A stretch of 64,000 bases of DNA from Darksidea phi (taxonomy: Eukaryota > Ascomycota > Dothideomycetes > Pleosporales > Lentitheciaceae), in NCBI GenBank assembly GCA_030770425.1, contig JASJFT010000040.1, positions 62,001-126,000 of the forward strand. The letters are read 5' to 3'. The position numbers and the translations under genes were made by a program. Below the pieces are notes generated by a model that did no database searches, was not told where the DNA came from, and saw only the letters and a program-made list of their open reading frames with translations. Of the stretch, positions 1 through 10,278 are shown piece after piece; position 1 is the stretch's first letter, and the number at the start of each line of letters is the position of its first letter.

Positions 1-1937
1 AAGCGAGCTTACGCTCAAGCCCAATCATGAACCGTATCGTATAGCGACATTCTGCTCATGTCCTGACAGACAGAAGCAGATACTTAAAGCATGCCGTATC
101 TTGTGGACCCACTCTTCAAGCATCCTCATAGGGAAAGGCAAACTGTAGGTGTGCCGTTCCGCGCCTAACGTTGAGCGCTCCAACAGTCGAGCCTCAAGTC
201 GTACCTAATGGTAACACTGCAGTCATCCCTAGGTGTCGACCCGGTGGAGTCAAGAGCTTCCAGTTTTGTCGTCAGTGCAATATTTCTCCAGGTCATTAGC
301 ACAATCAGGGTCGCTTTGCCATTGTACCCGCGCCGCAAGGCTGGGTTCGCCTCTGGGTCGATGACTGACTAGTCACCACTGCTTAGGTATGCTCTAGCGC
401 CTTCCGAATTACCCTACACAAGCTGACCATACATAGGTTTCATTCATGATCGATACTAGCGCTAACTACCTCATGGTGAGGTACAGCGGAGGAAGACATG
501 TGCCATGGGTCCTTCAAAACCACCCAGAGCATTTGACAATGTTCCTCAAATGCGTATACGGCATCGAAATGCTGTGTCGCTCACTATCGGACCGATCAAG
601 GGCAGTATCTGTTTCCTCTATATCCGGATCTTTGGGATCATGCGCAGGATCCGGTGGCACAGTTACGCACTGATAATAGCGCTTACAGCAATGTGGGCGG
701 CGGCGAGTTTCCTTGTTGTAATTTTCCAATGTAATCTAAATTAGAAGGCGTAGAAGCTTCGGAGCTATCAATCGACGTGCGTTAATAACAAGGAATATCT
801 TGTAGGGCGGAGCATTCTAGACGCCATACGTCGGCTGAACCGACCTTCATCATTGTCGTTAGCCGAACAAAAGAAAAAGTTGTGTCGCTATTGAGAACCA
901 GCAGGGCGGAGGTTTTGTTCTAGAGTAGAGGCTTACCTAGGACCTAGCATTGTTATCCCTAACTCTAGTATTCTCTTAAGTAGAAGAGGATGGAGCTTCA
1001 AATCGGCTGTATGGGCGCAACGAGTACAAGACGATCAGACGCGACCTGGACTACACTACGTCTGTTTTGGTCAATCGTTGCAACTGTAATCGGCCTGATA
1101 TGCGCATGCGTGCATGTCATAAAAAAGCTACTGCCCAGATCTTGGATGAAGAGCATGAGGTCGGGACATCGTAGTCAACGGAGCATCCCATACGACCTAC
1201 CGACTTTTCGCAAGTGAGGGCTCATGATACGTTACAGGCTTTCGAATCGACTACGCCGCAGTACAAGGATGATTCTCAGAGGAGGATTCGACACAGCACA
1301 ACGATTGCTGTGGAATATGGGCATCGACAAGCGGAATACATTTAGCATTAATGATCAGTTAGCCGTCTGAAGGGGTAAAGAGGTTCGTACGACCGTTGGA
1401 TTCGCAAATGTCTATTTAATCACGTCTTTTCCTTAAAATCAGGAGCCCATGTGTCGCAAACCGTGCAGTTTAGAGTGCGCTCCGCATCGTTGGGTCGCTA
1501 GTCACCAAGGGCATGGAACCGTGAAATGTTATGGTTTCACCCGGCTTAGCCATCACCAATAAGGCCCATGCGGGGGACGATGTTGCAACAGTTTCCTATC
1601 TATACGGTCCAATAGAAATTGTGTCTACGTGAGTGGCGCGAGCCTTTCTCATTAGCGGCCTGTCGTCGGCTAGATATTTTCCGTGCTACCCTTAAGGTCA
1701 TGAGCCGCACATGCTTGAATCGTGGACTTTCCTTCCATGCGTTCAGTCAAGTGCTGCTTCGATACGTTTGTCCTTCGTTAAGACCCTGTCTCGTATCCCA
1801 GCGACTGTGTCGCGCTTTCCTGAATCGACATAACGGCTCTACGACGAAGCGAAATCCCTCATTCTGACTGCCTCAGGGTTTCTACGCAATCTTTGCGGGC
1901 TGTTACAACATCTTGAACTGGGACTTCGGGTTTAGCA
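1..1937. other. gene-free left edge
   Basis: I see no supportable gene here. The open frames are short, overlap on both strands and carry no recognisable motif, intron pattern or composition of a real exon. No tandem repeat, tRNA or transposon end stands out. The right end is the upstream region of the P450 gene. Confidence 0.6.
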
Positions 1938-3735
1938 ATGACGGCGAACACCTCATCCACCGCCCTGGCGGTACTATCAGCCATCATCGTATGGTTTCTC
2001 TACGTTCAACTTTATAATTGGCGCTTCAAAAAGTTCAACCACATCCCGCAATATTTCCAAAACTCTCTATTTCTCGGTCATTTAAAGACTTTTGCGGAAG
2101 GCTTCAAGCGTATGGGTGACTCGAGGCGACATCACGGTACGTTTGCCTCCATTTCTTGTGCAAAATGAACATGTCATGGACTGACTTTGCAGATTACGTG
2201 TTCGAAATGCTGTGGAAAGATGCGGGCCGGCCTGAGGTCATGTTTATTGATCTACGACCTGTCAATTACGCAGTGACTCTTGTGGCTTCGCACGAGATCG
2301 CTGAACAGATATCGAGAGTTACCAAGACGTTTCCCACCAGCGTTACCAAGTCACCGTCTATACATAGTGAATTGGGGCGTCTGATTGGGGCGAGGTCTAT
2401 CCTCCGTGAGGAAGGCGAGTCCTGGAAAGCTCTTCGTAAACGATTCAACGTTGGATTTGCTCCGCAACACCTCATCACACTCTTGCCGACTATCCTTGCC
2501 AAGTCAACTACCTTCATGCGCAAGCTTGATGCTTTGGCTGAATCACACCAAGATTTCGACATGGATCCTCTCTGCACTAGCTTAACTTTTGACATCATCG
2601 GTGACGTCGTCACCAACATCGATCTCAGTGCCCAAGACGATAAGACAGGCGGCCACAACATCGTATACCAGTTCCGCGAGCTTAGCAAAACCTATAGCGA
2701 TACCGGACGCATGTGGCTTTGGCAAAACGTACCTGTCAGAGTCAAGCGCCTTTACCATAGCTACTACACGGATGTGGCCATCAAGGCATGCATCAAAGAG
2801 AAGTTTGCCGAAATCAAAGCCGCCCAGAGCAGCGAGACCAAAGAGTCACGTGATCGCTCTATACTTGCGCTCGCGTTGGAGGACATCGATGTCCTAACGA
2901 ATGAAAGCCTCCAAATCACGGCGGACCAGATCAAGACTTTCTTCTTTGCTGGTCATGACACTACATCGGTCCTGCTTCAGCGGCTGTTCTATGCGCTCTC
3001 AATCCATCCAGGATGCCTCGAGAATATTCGCGCCGAACACGATGCTGTGTTCGATTGCCGTGACCCCCACGAAGTCTTTCTGTCTAAGCCGGACGAAACC
3101 CTCAACGCTCTCTCGTACACCTCGGCATGCATCAAAGAAGCACTCCGCCTCTGGCCCCCAGCAGCCACCGCTCGCTTGCCTGATCCCGGAAAAGGCTTCA
3201 AGGTCCGCCTGGACAATGGCCAAGAGGTTTGCCTTGATGGCAGCGTCCTGTACGTGAACCATTATTTGATCCACCGCGATCCTAAAGTCTATGGTGATAC
3301 TGCGAATGACTTTATACCGGAACGTTGGCTTGGCAATTGCGACACGATTGGTACGGAAAAAGACGAAGAAGGCTTGCAGACAGAGGCGAGCAAGATTCCG
3401 ATCAGTGCGTGGAGACCGTTTGAACGCGGACCCAAGAATTGTATCGGACAGGCTCTCGCGAACTTGGAGGCACAGGTGATTCTTGCCTGCGTGATGAGGC
3501 GGTATAACTTCATCAAAGTCGGCGCGGGAGAAGTTGAATTAGATGAGAAGGGCAGACCCATCATGGATGAGAAGGGAAAATATAAGACGCGGTCTGAGCT
3601 TTTCAACGTAAGTAATGGGTCTAGAATGGTTGAAGTGTAACACTGACGCATTCGCAGTCCGGGGTTCTGGCGCCGAGACCGTTCGACAAGTGCCGTATGC
3701 GGGTCGAGATGCATAAGACGGCCGGAGTTTTGTGA
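1938..3735 (+). CDS. cytochrome P450 monooxygenase (microsomal, class II)
   Basis: Haem-thiolate monooxygenase that would oxidise a small hydrophobic substrate at the ER membrane using NADPH-P450 reductase. The model has three exons (1938-2136, 2193-3607, 3658-3735) and encodes 563 aa, a normal fungal P450 length. An N-terminal hydrophobic anchor (about residues 9-27) is followed by a basic segment. The I-helix oxygen-activating motif AGHDTT is at 319-324, ExxR (EALR) at 382-385, and the haem loop FERGPKNCIG carries the Cys ligand at 483. Both introns have GT-AG ends; the second removes an early stop and adds the C-terminal strand ending in KTAGVL. The haem loop resembles the CYP59/StcS-type group, but I cannot assign the family firmly. 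No biosynthetic partners are adjacent, so the substrate is unknown. Confidence 0.93.
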
Positions 3736-4119
3736 ATGGTCCATTTCTCTCACCCTGTGCTCAAAAATCCTCCCGTCTTTCGAGTAAATTTCGACCGATA
3801 TGGGGGATCTCAGCACTAGAATGAGAACGATGCGTATCACGTGACTGTATACGTGATATACGAGCGCGGCGTATCGGCGAATTGAGAAGCCGATGGGTGA
3901 GAAATCCTAAATACATGGTATATCATGGCGCTTGGAGCACTCGGACGAAGGCTGCGGACGACAATAATATAGATAGTTCAACTCCACTACCTGTCAATTG
4001 TACACATTGATCGCGTTCTCTGTGACCTCGCATGCCGTCCGAAAAGGTAAGCTAACACCCGCCACATCTCAGCGCCTGCGCAAGGGACTGACCAATGGGC
4101 GCCCGTACGCACAGACACC
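3736..4119. other. intergenic region between P450 and GGCT-like gene
   Basis: 3' region of the P450 and promoter of the next gene. It contains a perfect E-box-type palindrome CACGTG near 3838, followed by a degenerate second copy with the same TACGTGATATACG-like spacing. Nothing else is recognisable. Confidence 0.5.
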
Positions 4120-5313
4120 ATGAGCCAACCCTCCCAAAACATCCTCAACGATACCCGTCAACCATGGACGAATCGGGAAGAAGACGTCACATGTTGGGCA
4201 AGCAAGGTTGTCTCTCGGCTAAGGGCCTCACTATCTCACAATGATGCTGCGAAGCCCGCGAAGCCCGTTTTCTCACGCCTGCCGCAGACCTCCCAGGAGC
4301 GTCGCGATACCTCCTTGACAGAGACACCACTCGATGTCGCATCGCTTACGCCGTCTGATATACGCGCTGCGGAAGAGAAACGGAAGACGGTTTTGTACCT
4401 AGCATACGGGTCGAATCTCTGTAACGAGACGTTTCGGGGCGTGAGGGGCATCGAACCGCTCTCTCAGATCAATGTTGTGGTACCCTCACTGAGGTTGACC
4501 TTCGATCTTCCTGGAATACCGTATAGTGAGCCTTGCTTTGCCAACTCGGCTACCCGAGACCCCGGCTCGAGTTCAAAACGCGTGTACGGCGCAGACTACC
4601 ACAAAGATCGATGGCACAAGGGAATGGTAGGGTGTGTGTACGAAGTCACAGCAACCGATTATGCACACATCATTGCAACAGAAGGAGGCGGTGCATCCTA
4701 CGAAGATGTCCTCGTGGACTGCTACCCGCTGCCAGATTCCGACATCGTACCCTCTGTACCCACAACGCAATCCTTCAAAGCGCACACACTCTTCGCCTCA
4801 GCTGCCCCTCCCTCGGCCACTAGCACGGCGCATACAAGGTCACACCTTTCCCGCCCCGATCCCTCCTACGCACAGCCATCCGCTCGCTACCTCAAGCTCA
4901 TCACCGACGGCGCCACTGAGCTCTCCCTTCCCCGCGAATACCAAGCCTACCTTAACAACATCCGCGCATACACCATTACCTCCAAGCGCCAAGCGATTGG
5001 CAAAGTGGTCTTCATGGCTATATGGATGCCGTTGGTGATGGCGGTGTTTTCGCTTGGGAGGTTGCTACGGGATGAGCAAGGCAGGATACCAAAGTGGTTA
5101 GGGATGCTACTAGGATGGTTGTTTGTGGGCATGTGGAAGTTTTATGACGCTGGGTTCAAGAGCGTGTTTGGAGATGGTGAGAGAACCGAAGGGGATGATG
5201 CTGGTGACGGGATGACGGAACTATATAAGGACGAGAAAGTGGAGGGAGAAGTGGATCTGAAACGTATAGGGATATGGAAAAGCGCCGGTGGAGCTGACAC
5301 GAAATTGATGTGA
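4120..5313 (+). CDS. gamma-glutamylcyclotransferase-like protein with C-terminal membrane segments
   Basis: Single-exon protein of 397 aa. Residues 92-190 show the GGCT-like fold signature: the substrate loop YGSNL at 96-100, a downstream KGMVGCVYEV strand, and the acidic residue of TEGGGASY (E188) where the family's catalytic glutamate sits. By family knowledge this would release 5-oxoproline from gamma-glutamyl compounds in glutathione turnover. Unlike compact cytosolic GGCTs, it carries about 90 disordered N-terminal residues and two hydrophobic segments near 294-315 and 326-348, so membrane attachment is likely. The ATG lies in a reasonable context and no intron is needed. The activity is inferred from motifs; the exact substrate (gamma-glutamyl amino acid versus another gamma-glutamylamine) cannot be read from the sequence. 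Confidence 0.85.
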   Translation: MSQPSQNILNDTRQPWTNREEDVTCWASKVVSRLRASLSHNDAAKPAKPVFSRLPQTSQERRDTSLTETPLDVASLTPSDIRAAEEKRKTVLYLAYGSNLCNETFRGVRGIEPLSQINVVVPSLRLTFDLPGIPYSEPCFANSATRDPGSSSKRVYGADYHKDRWHKGMVGCVYEVTATDYAHIIATEGGGASYEDVLVDCYPLPDSDIVPSVPTTQSFKAHTLFASAAPPSATSTAHTRSHLSRPDPSYAQPSARYLKLITDGATELSLPREYQAYLNNIRAYTITSKRQAIGKVVFMAIWMPLVMAVFSLGRLLRDEQGRIPKWLGMLLGWLFVGMWKFYDAGFKSVFGDGERTEGDDAGDGMTELYKDEKVEGEVDLKRIGIWKSAGGADTKLM

Positions 5314-5674
5314 GATGCTTTTGTAGACGAGAGGCATCGAGATCAGTCTCTCCTCTATATCATCACGGAGATACATTCCCGTTTTGCTCCGTTGTTCGTA
5401 CCGGCCTCCACCAGCAACAAGCCGTGTCGACGACGTGTGCGCACAAAGTTCTGCGAAGACATTTGCTTTGGTTAGTTTTGATTCGTCATGTCTTCAAGTA
5501 GCGTTGCGATAGACGGTCCAAACATCTATCAGTTAAACTTCAAACGTTGAAAACGAGTTTGGCGCTTTTGACCGTGTGCGCCTGTTTGCAGAAGTACACC
5601 CAGTTGCCCGCAACGCCACCCAATGCAATGCGACCAAGCCTTGCCTCATATCAGAGCTCAAGACCCCAAAACCC
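5314..5674. other. convergent 3' region
   Basis: Lies between the ends of the GGCT-like gene and the convergent RRS1 gene. It holds only the presumed 3' UTRs; no motif or ORF is supportable. Confidence 0.5.
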
Positions 5675-6352
5675 CTAGCTACTCTTTGTCGATTTCCGCT
5701 CATTCGCACGCTGCTTTCTCTCATTCCGCCTAATCCTCTCCTTGCGTTCCCTCCTGCCCTCGGCCCTGGCGTCATGCGCTTCTCCGGTCTCCTTCTCTTT
5801 CTTCTCATCAACTTCGACGAGCCACTCGTTATCCGCCTCCTTGTTCTTCCCTTTGTAGCCCCACTTTGGAACCCACTCCCCGCTCGCCTCGTCGTAAACC
5901 ATGTTGCCGTTCTCGCGCTTCTTCTTATCGATGCCCTTCTTCTTTGCGAAGAGCTCCCATTTCGTGGGTTCTTTGTCAGCTGGTATGGGCTTTTCCCGGG
6001 GAAGCGGGGTGGATGCTGGAGGGAGGACGATGTGCACGCCCTCGGTGGTGGATTTGATCTCGCAAGTAGAGAGGATTTGGTTTATGAGAACTTGGGCCGC
6101 GTCTCGAGCATTCGCGGCCAGTGTCTCTTCGAGATGTTCTGGGTCGCGGGGAACAGGATTTGGGTCGTTGCAGAGGAGATTTCCGAGATCGAAGGTGTAG
6201 GGATTCGGCTTGTCAACGGCAACGGGTCTGCAGCGGGTTAGGTGTGCTGGGTGGTAAAAAGATAGGCGGTCGTTTTACCTTCGGCTAGTCAATGTAGAGT
6301 CTGTGACTGACGCTGCGGCGGCATGCGTTTCACCCATCACTGTGTCCGACAT
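5675..6352 (-). CDS. RRS1: ribosome biogenesis regulatory protein Rrs1
   Basis: Nucleolar factor required for 60S subunit assembly; in yeast it works with Rpf2 to load the 5S RNP onto pre-ribosomes. Exons are 6279-6352 and 5675-6227, separated by a 51-nt GT-AG intron, giving 208 aa, close to yeast Rrs1. Diagnostic features are the N-terminal VDKPNPYTFDLGNLL stretch (about residues 27-41), the KWELFAKKKGI motif, the MVYDEASGEWVPKWGYKGKN block and a highly charged Lys/Arg/Glu tail. The first exon contributes only about 25 residues, so the intron had to be placed to recover the start. It is transcribed divergently from MRPS29 across a 229-bp promoter. Confidence 0.95.
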
Positions 6353-6581
6353 GACGAGACGGTATTTGAGAGTGGTCACGGCTGCAGCTACGGGACGTTC
6401 AAACGCATATGTTCATCTGGGATAATTTTTGGCTGCGGGACAGACGAGCTAAGCTGTTCGGGGAACTAGCGCAGAGGCAGCGGACCTCCGAACGTTCAAA
6501 AGTCGAACATATGAACTTTCTGGATGCCATTGCGACTGTCGTACACCCCACCCCCGTCGCATTCGCGTCGCATTCCTTGCC
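6353..6581. promoter_or_regulatory. bidirectional promoter RRS1 / mS29 with paired motifs
   Basis: This 229-bp divergent spacer contains the 9-mer ACGTTCAAA twice (6395-6403, 6492-6500), each time followed within a few bases by CATATG (6406-6411, 6508-6513). The paired arrangement suggests a shared regulatory element; that is inference. Confidence 0.35.
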
Positions 6582-8081
6582 ATGCCTCCGCCATCATGCC
6601 TGCGTAGCTTCTCGCAGCTCTCCCTCGATAGAAGCGTCCATTCGCTCGTCGCCCGCAGCCTGCTCGCGCCTCACACAGCATGCTTTTCCACGTCGGCCAC
6701 GCGTTACGCCAATCCGTCGCCCAAGAAGGGGAAGTTGACGGCAGCGCCAAAGCGCGGGACGAAAACGTTGAATGTCAAAAAGGGCAGGAAGGCGCCCCAG
6801 GGGGATTCCGGCAAGAAACCCGCCCAAGGAGAAAGAAAGGCACAGCGGAAGCGCATCGTCCTCACAAACGACAACGCATTGGAGGTTTTGTCACTCCACG
6901 ACTTGGCCAAGGGCACCATCTTTAGTGGAAAAGAGGAGGGCCATGTCAGAGGGATACCGGAGGAGGTTGTTGTTGCGCTGAAAGCGGTAGAAGCATTCAA
7001 GACGACCCAGGGATGGGGGCTCTTCCGGCGACCCGCCACGCTGATGCGCAAGCAGACGCTGCAGCTGGCGAGCTTACTGAAAGAGGTCGAGGAGTCGGAG
7101 CAGGGGCAGAAGAAGACAATACGAAGGGTCTTGAGTGGTGAGAGGCTGGGTGGGAAGAGTACCCTGTTGCTGCAGGCCTTGACCATGGCTTTCCTGCGCG
7201 AGTGGGTCGTCATCAACCTCCCGGAAGGTATGTCAGTTCTCATATTACACATTGAAAGGCGGTGTTGACATTGTCCAGCCCAAGACATCGTCAACGCTCA
7301 CACCGAGTACGCGCCTCTCCCTGCTTCTCAACCAACCCAGTACACCCAAGACACTTACACGGCAAACCTCCTCGCTCAAACCCTGAAGGCGAATGAAAGG
7401 GTCTTGGGACACATCAAAGTCGCCACCAACCCCACGCTCCCGCTACCGCTTCCTGCGAAGGCTACGCTTAAGCAGCTTGCCGAGCTCGGCGTTATCAATC
7501 CTGATGTCTCATGGCCCGTCTTCGTTGCTCTATGGGAAGAATTGTCATTGCCCGGCCGCCCACCAGTCATGCTCGCTATAGACGGACTTTCTCACATCAT
7601 GAAGGACTCGGACTATTTGTCTGCCGAAGTGAAGCCCATTCACGCCCACGACCTTACCCTGATACGGCACTTCGTTGATCATCTTTCCGGCCAGAAGTCA
7701 CTTCCCAACGGCGGTGTCGTACTCGCAGCGACGTCCCAGTCCAACGCCCCTACATCGCCCGCGCTCGATCACTCGATCCAAGTAGCCGAAATGCTACAAC
7801 GAGATCCGAATAATCTTCCCCGTTACAACGAGTACAAGAAGGTCGATCAGCGGGTTATGGATGTGCTGAAGGATTTGCGGGATCCTAAAGCGACCGGTCT
7901 GGACGTTATCAAGGTTGGTGGTCTGAGCAAGGATGAAGCAAGATCTATCATGGAATATTATGCTGAGAGTGGTATGTTGAGAGCCAAGGTCGACGATAGC
8001 TTTGTGAGTGAGAAGTGGTGTCTAGCGGGTATGGGGAACATTGGAGAGTTGGAGCGGGCAAGTGTGAGACAGCGGATATAG
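6582..8081 (+). CDS. RSM23: mitochondrial small-subunit ribosomal protein mS29 (DAP3/Rsm23 family)
   Basis: GTP-binding protein of the mitochondrial 37S ribosomal subunit. Two exons (6582-7227, 7279-8081) encode 482 aa. The N terminus (about 40 residues, rich in Arg, Ser and Ala, no acids until later) looks like a mitochondrial presequence. A P-loop GERLGGKS lies near residues 182-189, followed by LLLQALTMAFLREWVVINLPE, and a Walker B-like MLAIDGLSH sits in exon 2. The single intron begins GTATGT and ends CCAG and joins LPE to AQDIVNAHTEYAPL, a junction typical of the family. The head-to-head arrangement with RRS1 places a cytosolic and a mitochondrial ribosome gene on one short promoter. Confidence 0.94.
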
Positions 8082-8173
8082 TTAGTAAGATAGTGATAGT
8101 GTACGATCAACTGGTCTTGAGGTCTGTTGTACAAATACTTTGGTTATAAATCCTGTAAAAACTTTCTCATATA

Positions 8174-9327
8174 CTATAGCTTTCCTGCTACCGCTGCATT
8201 GCCGAACCTCTCGAGCACGCCCTTCGCGCCCTCACGCACCTCCCGTACAATTTCCGCGGCGCTTTTCGCTTCCTTCACCAATCCAACCCCAGCTCCAGCA
8301 TACGTAGTCATCCTACCCCCGACACCCCAGCCCGCATCCCCTTTCCCTACTTCCTCTTGATACAGTTTCTTGTTTTCATTCTCGTCCATGCCAGCCACTG
8401 CATCTGTATAGCTCTTGTTAATGATGCCCCTCGCGTTATATGTGTCCGCCCAGCCCGTGGTCCCTCGTAGAGTATCGTAGACTTTGGTCCGTACAGTGGT
8501 CTGGCCGCCGTCGGTGGTGCTGAGTACGGCATTTTGGTACCCTTTCGATATGTTGGCCTCAGGCGAGGCCAGGAAACGTGTACCCATGATCACACCTGAA
8601 GCACCAAGGGTGAGGGAGGCGGCGGCGCTGCGCGATTCGGATATACCGCCTGCTGCTAGTATGATAGGAAAGGGGGCGCGTTTTTGTGAAGTTAGAGTTT
8701 GGACGGTATCAATGACTTCTGGCAGGAGTGTGATAAGGGAGGCGCCTTGTGCACGACCGTGGCCCCCTGCATCGGTGCCTTGAACCACCAGGACGTCGGG
8801 ATGAATGGCGCCGACTACATCAACTGCTTCTTTGACGCTGCCCACCTGCACCCATACTTTGGTCTTTGGAGATGCTTTTCTTGCACTTTCAGTCCACTCG
8901 GCCAACGAAGACGTAGAAGAAGGGGAGAAGAACCATACGGCCGCGGGTCGGTACTTGTGGATGATTGGGATGGAATCTGATTTGGAAGCACCCCAATTGA
9001 TAAAACCTATGCCGATGGATAAGGTTCCATCAGATGCGATCAAGTTTGAAGGCTGGGCAAGGGACCGCGCTTGATCCAGATGGGCGGAGAGGTCTGAGAC
9101 GTCTGTTCCAGCGGCGATGAAGCCTATGCCTCCTGTAGTGTATTAGTCTACGGTAAGCGCAGGCCGGTCAGAACGGACGAAAGGGTTCATATGAACTTAA
9201 GCAGCGTACCAGCTTTTGATATCTCAACAGCCATATGGGCTAGAGAAATGAGTCGCATAGGCGCTCCTACAACAAGGGGAGTCTGGATCCATGGATAGTC
9301 CCTCTTGAGTCGTTGGATGTCTGCCAT
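8174..9327 (-). CDS. nitronate monooxygenase (2-nitropropane dioxygenase family)
   Basis: FMN-dependent TIM-barrel enzyme that oxidises alkyl nitronates (for example propionate-3-nitronate) to carbonyl compounds plus nitrite. Exons 9210-9327 and 8174-9132 encode 358 aa. The start lies in a first exon reading MADIQRLKRDYPWIQTPLVV; the 77-nt intron falls in the conserved AGGIGF loop, exactly where the junction restores that motif. Further signatures are VVQGTDAGGHG with the expected catalytic His, the phosphate-binding ILAAGGIS and the second FMN loop GVIMGTRFLAS. Its 3' end converges with mS29 about 90 bp away. A role in nitrite release or detoxification of plant nitro-toxins is known for the family but not shown here. 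Confidence 0.93.
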
Positions 9328-10278
9328 GCTGTCTCCTCGGGCAATAGCTCTTTCTTAAGAGGTGTCTAGTCTCACGATGCTATCGAGGTCTACGAATACT
9401 GTGCCTTAATTTTGTAGCTTCCCGTAGCAAGAGCCATAGTAGGTAATAGTATCAGCGTCGAATCGCCCTCATGTATCTATCAAGTTTTACAGATGGTGTT
9501 GTTTCTCCTCGGCTACCCTTCCGAGTTTCGGCTTACCATAAGCGGATGCGGTCGGAACATGCACTTTTCACATTTATCTCCAGAACTTTCCAAGAACAGG
9601 TCGGTTGAAGATTCAAGGCAGCCGTATCATTATCAAGTTGCGCTATCTATCTTACATTAAGGACTATTTGCAAGAAAGAAAGCCGATGGTGATTATCCTT
9701 ACCTCCGTGTGTTTTCTCGACGATTTCACACGCCAGTTGCAGATACGCTATGTACAGCTTAGGCTTTCGTGACGGGACAGTAGGAGATATGTGTTTGACG
9801 TCACCCTATCTCCGCCAATGATCGCTCTCGGAGGCAAGCGAACAATCTGACATACGCTGAGACCCGCTGTGTCCTTAGCTCAGCACATTCACGACTCGTC
9901 CTTGCTCCGATCTCCCACAGCAACAATCGCACCTCTGAGTCAACCAAAACCTGCCGATTGGAGGGCCGGCTTCGGGCTGCGGTCAGCGGCCGCACTCGCG
10001 TTTCACTCAATGTCGAAAAAAGGTCCACTTTTGCATTGCTAATCGTGCAATGACGGAGTGGAAAATGCTTAAGCCCGATTCCTCCGTGGTTGCATTTGTC
10101 AATATGATAAGCACTCCTAAACTATGCTCACTATCCCGGTCTTGGTATAAACGTTTTTTCTCCATTATCTTTTACAGCGCTTATATGTGCCCCTTTTGTC
10201 TCTTCAACTCGTCTATGCAGTTTCTTCAATTGAGCTTCACGCTGTCGTTATTCCTCTTTCCAACGAACTCACAACACA
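9328..10278. other. divergent intergenic region upstream of the ABC transporter
   Basis: About 950 bp between the divergent nitronate monooxygenase and ABC transporter genes. It is presumably promoter sequence for both. The short frames show no recognisable protein and I identified no specific factor site with confidence. Confidence 0.5.
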
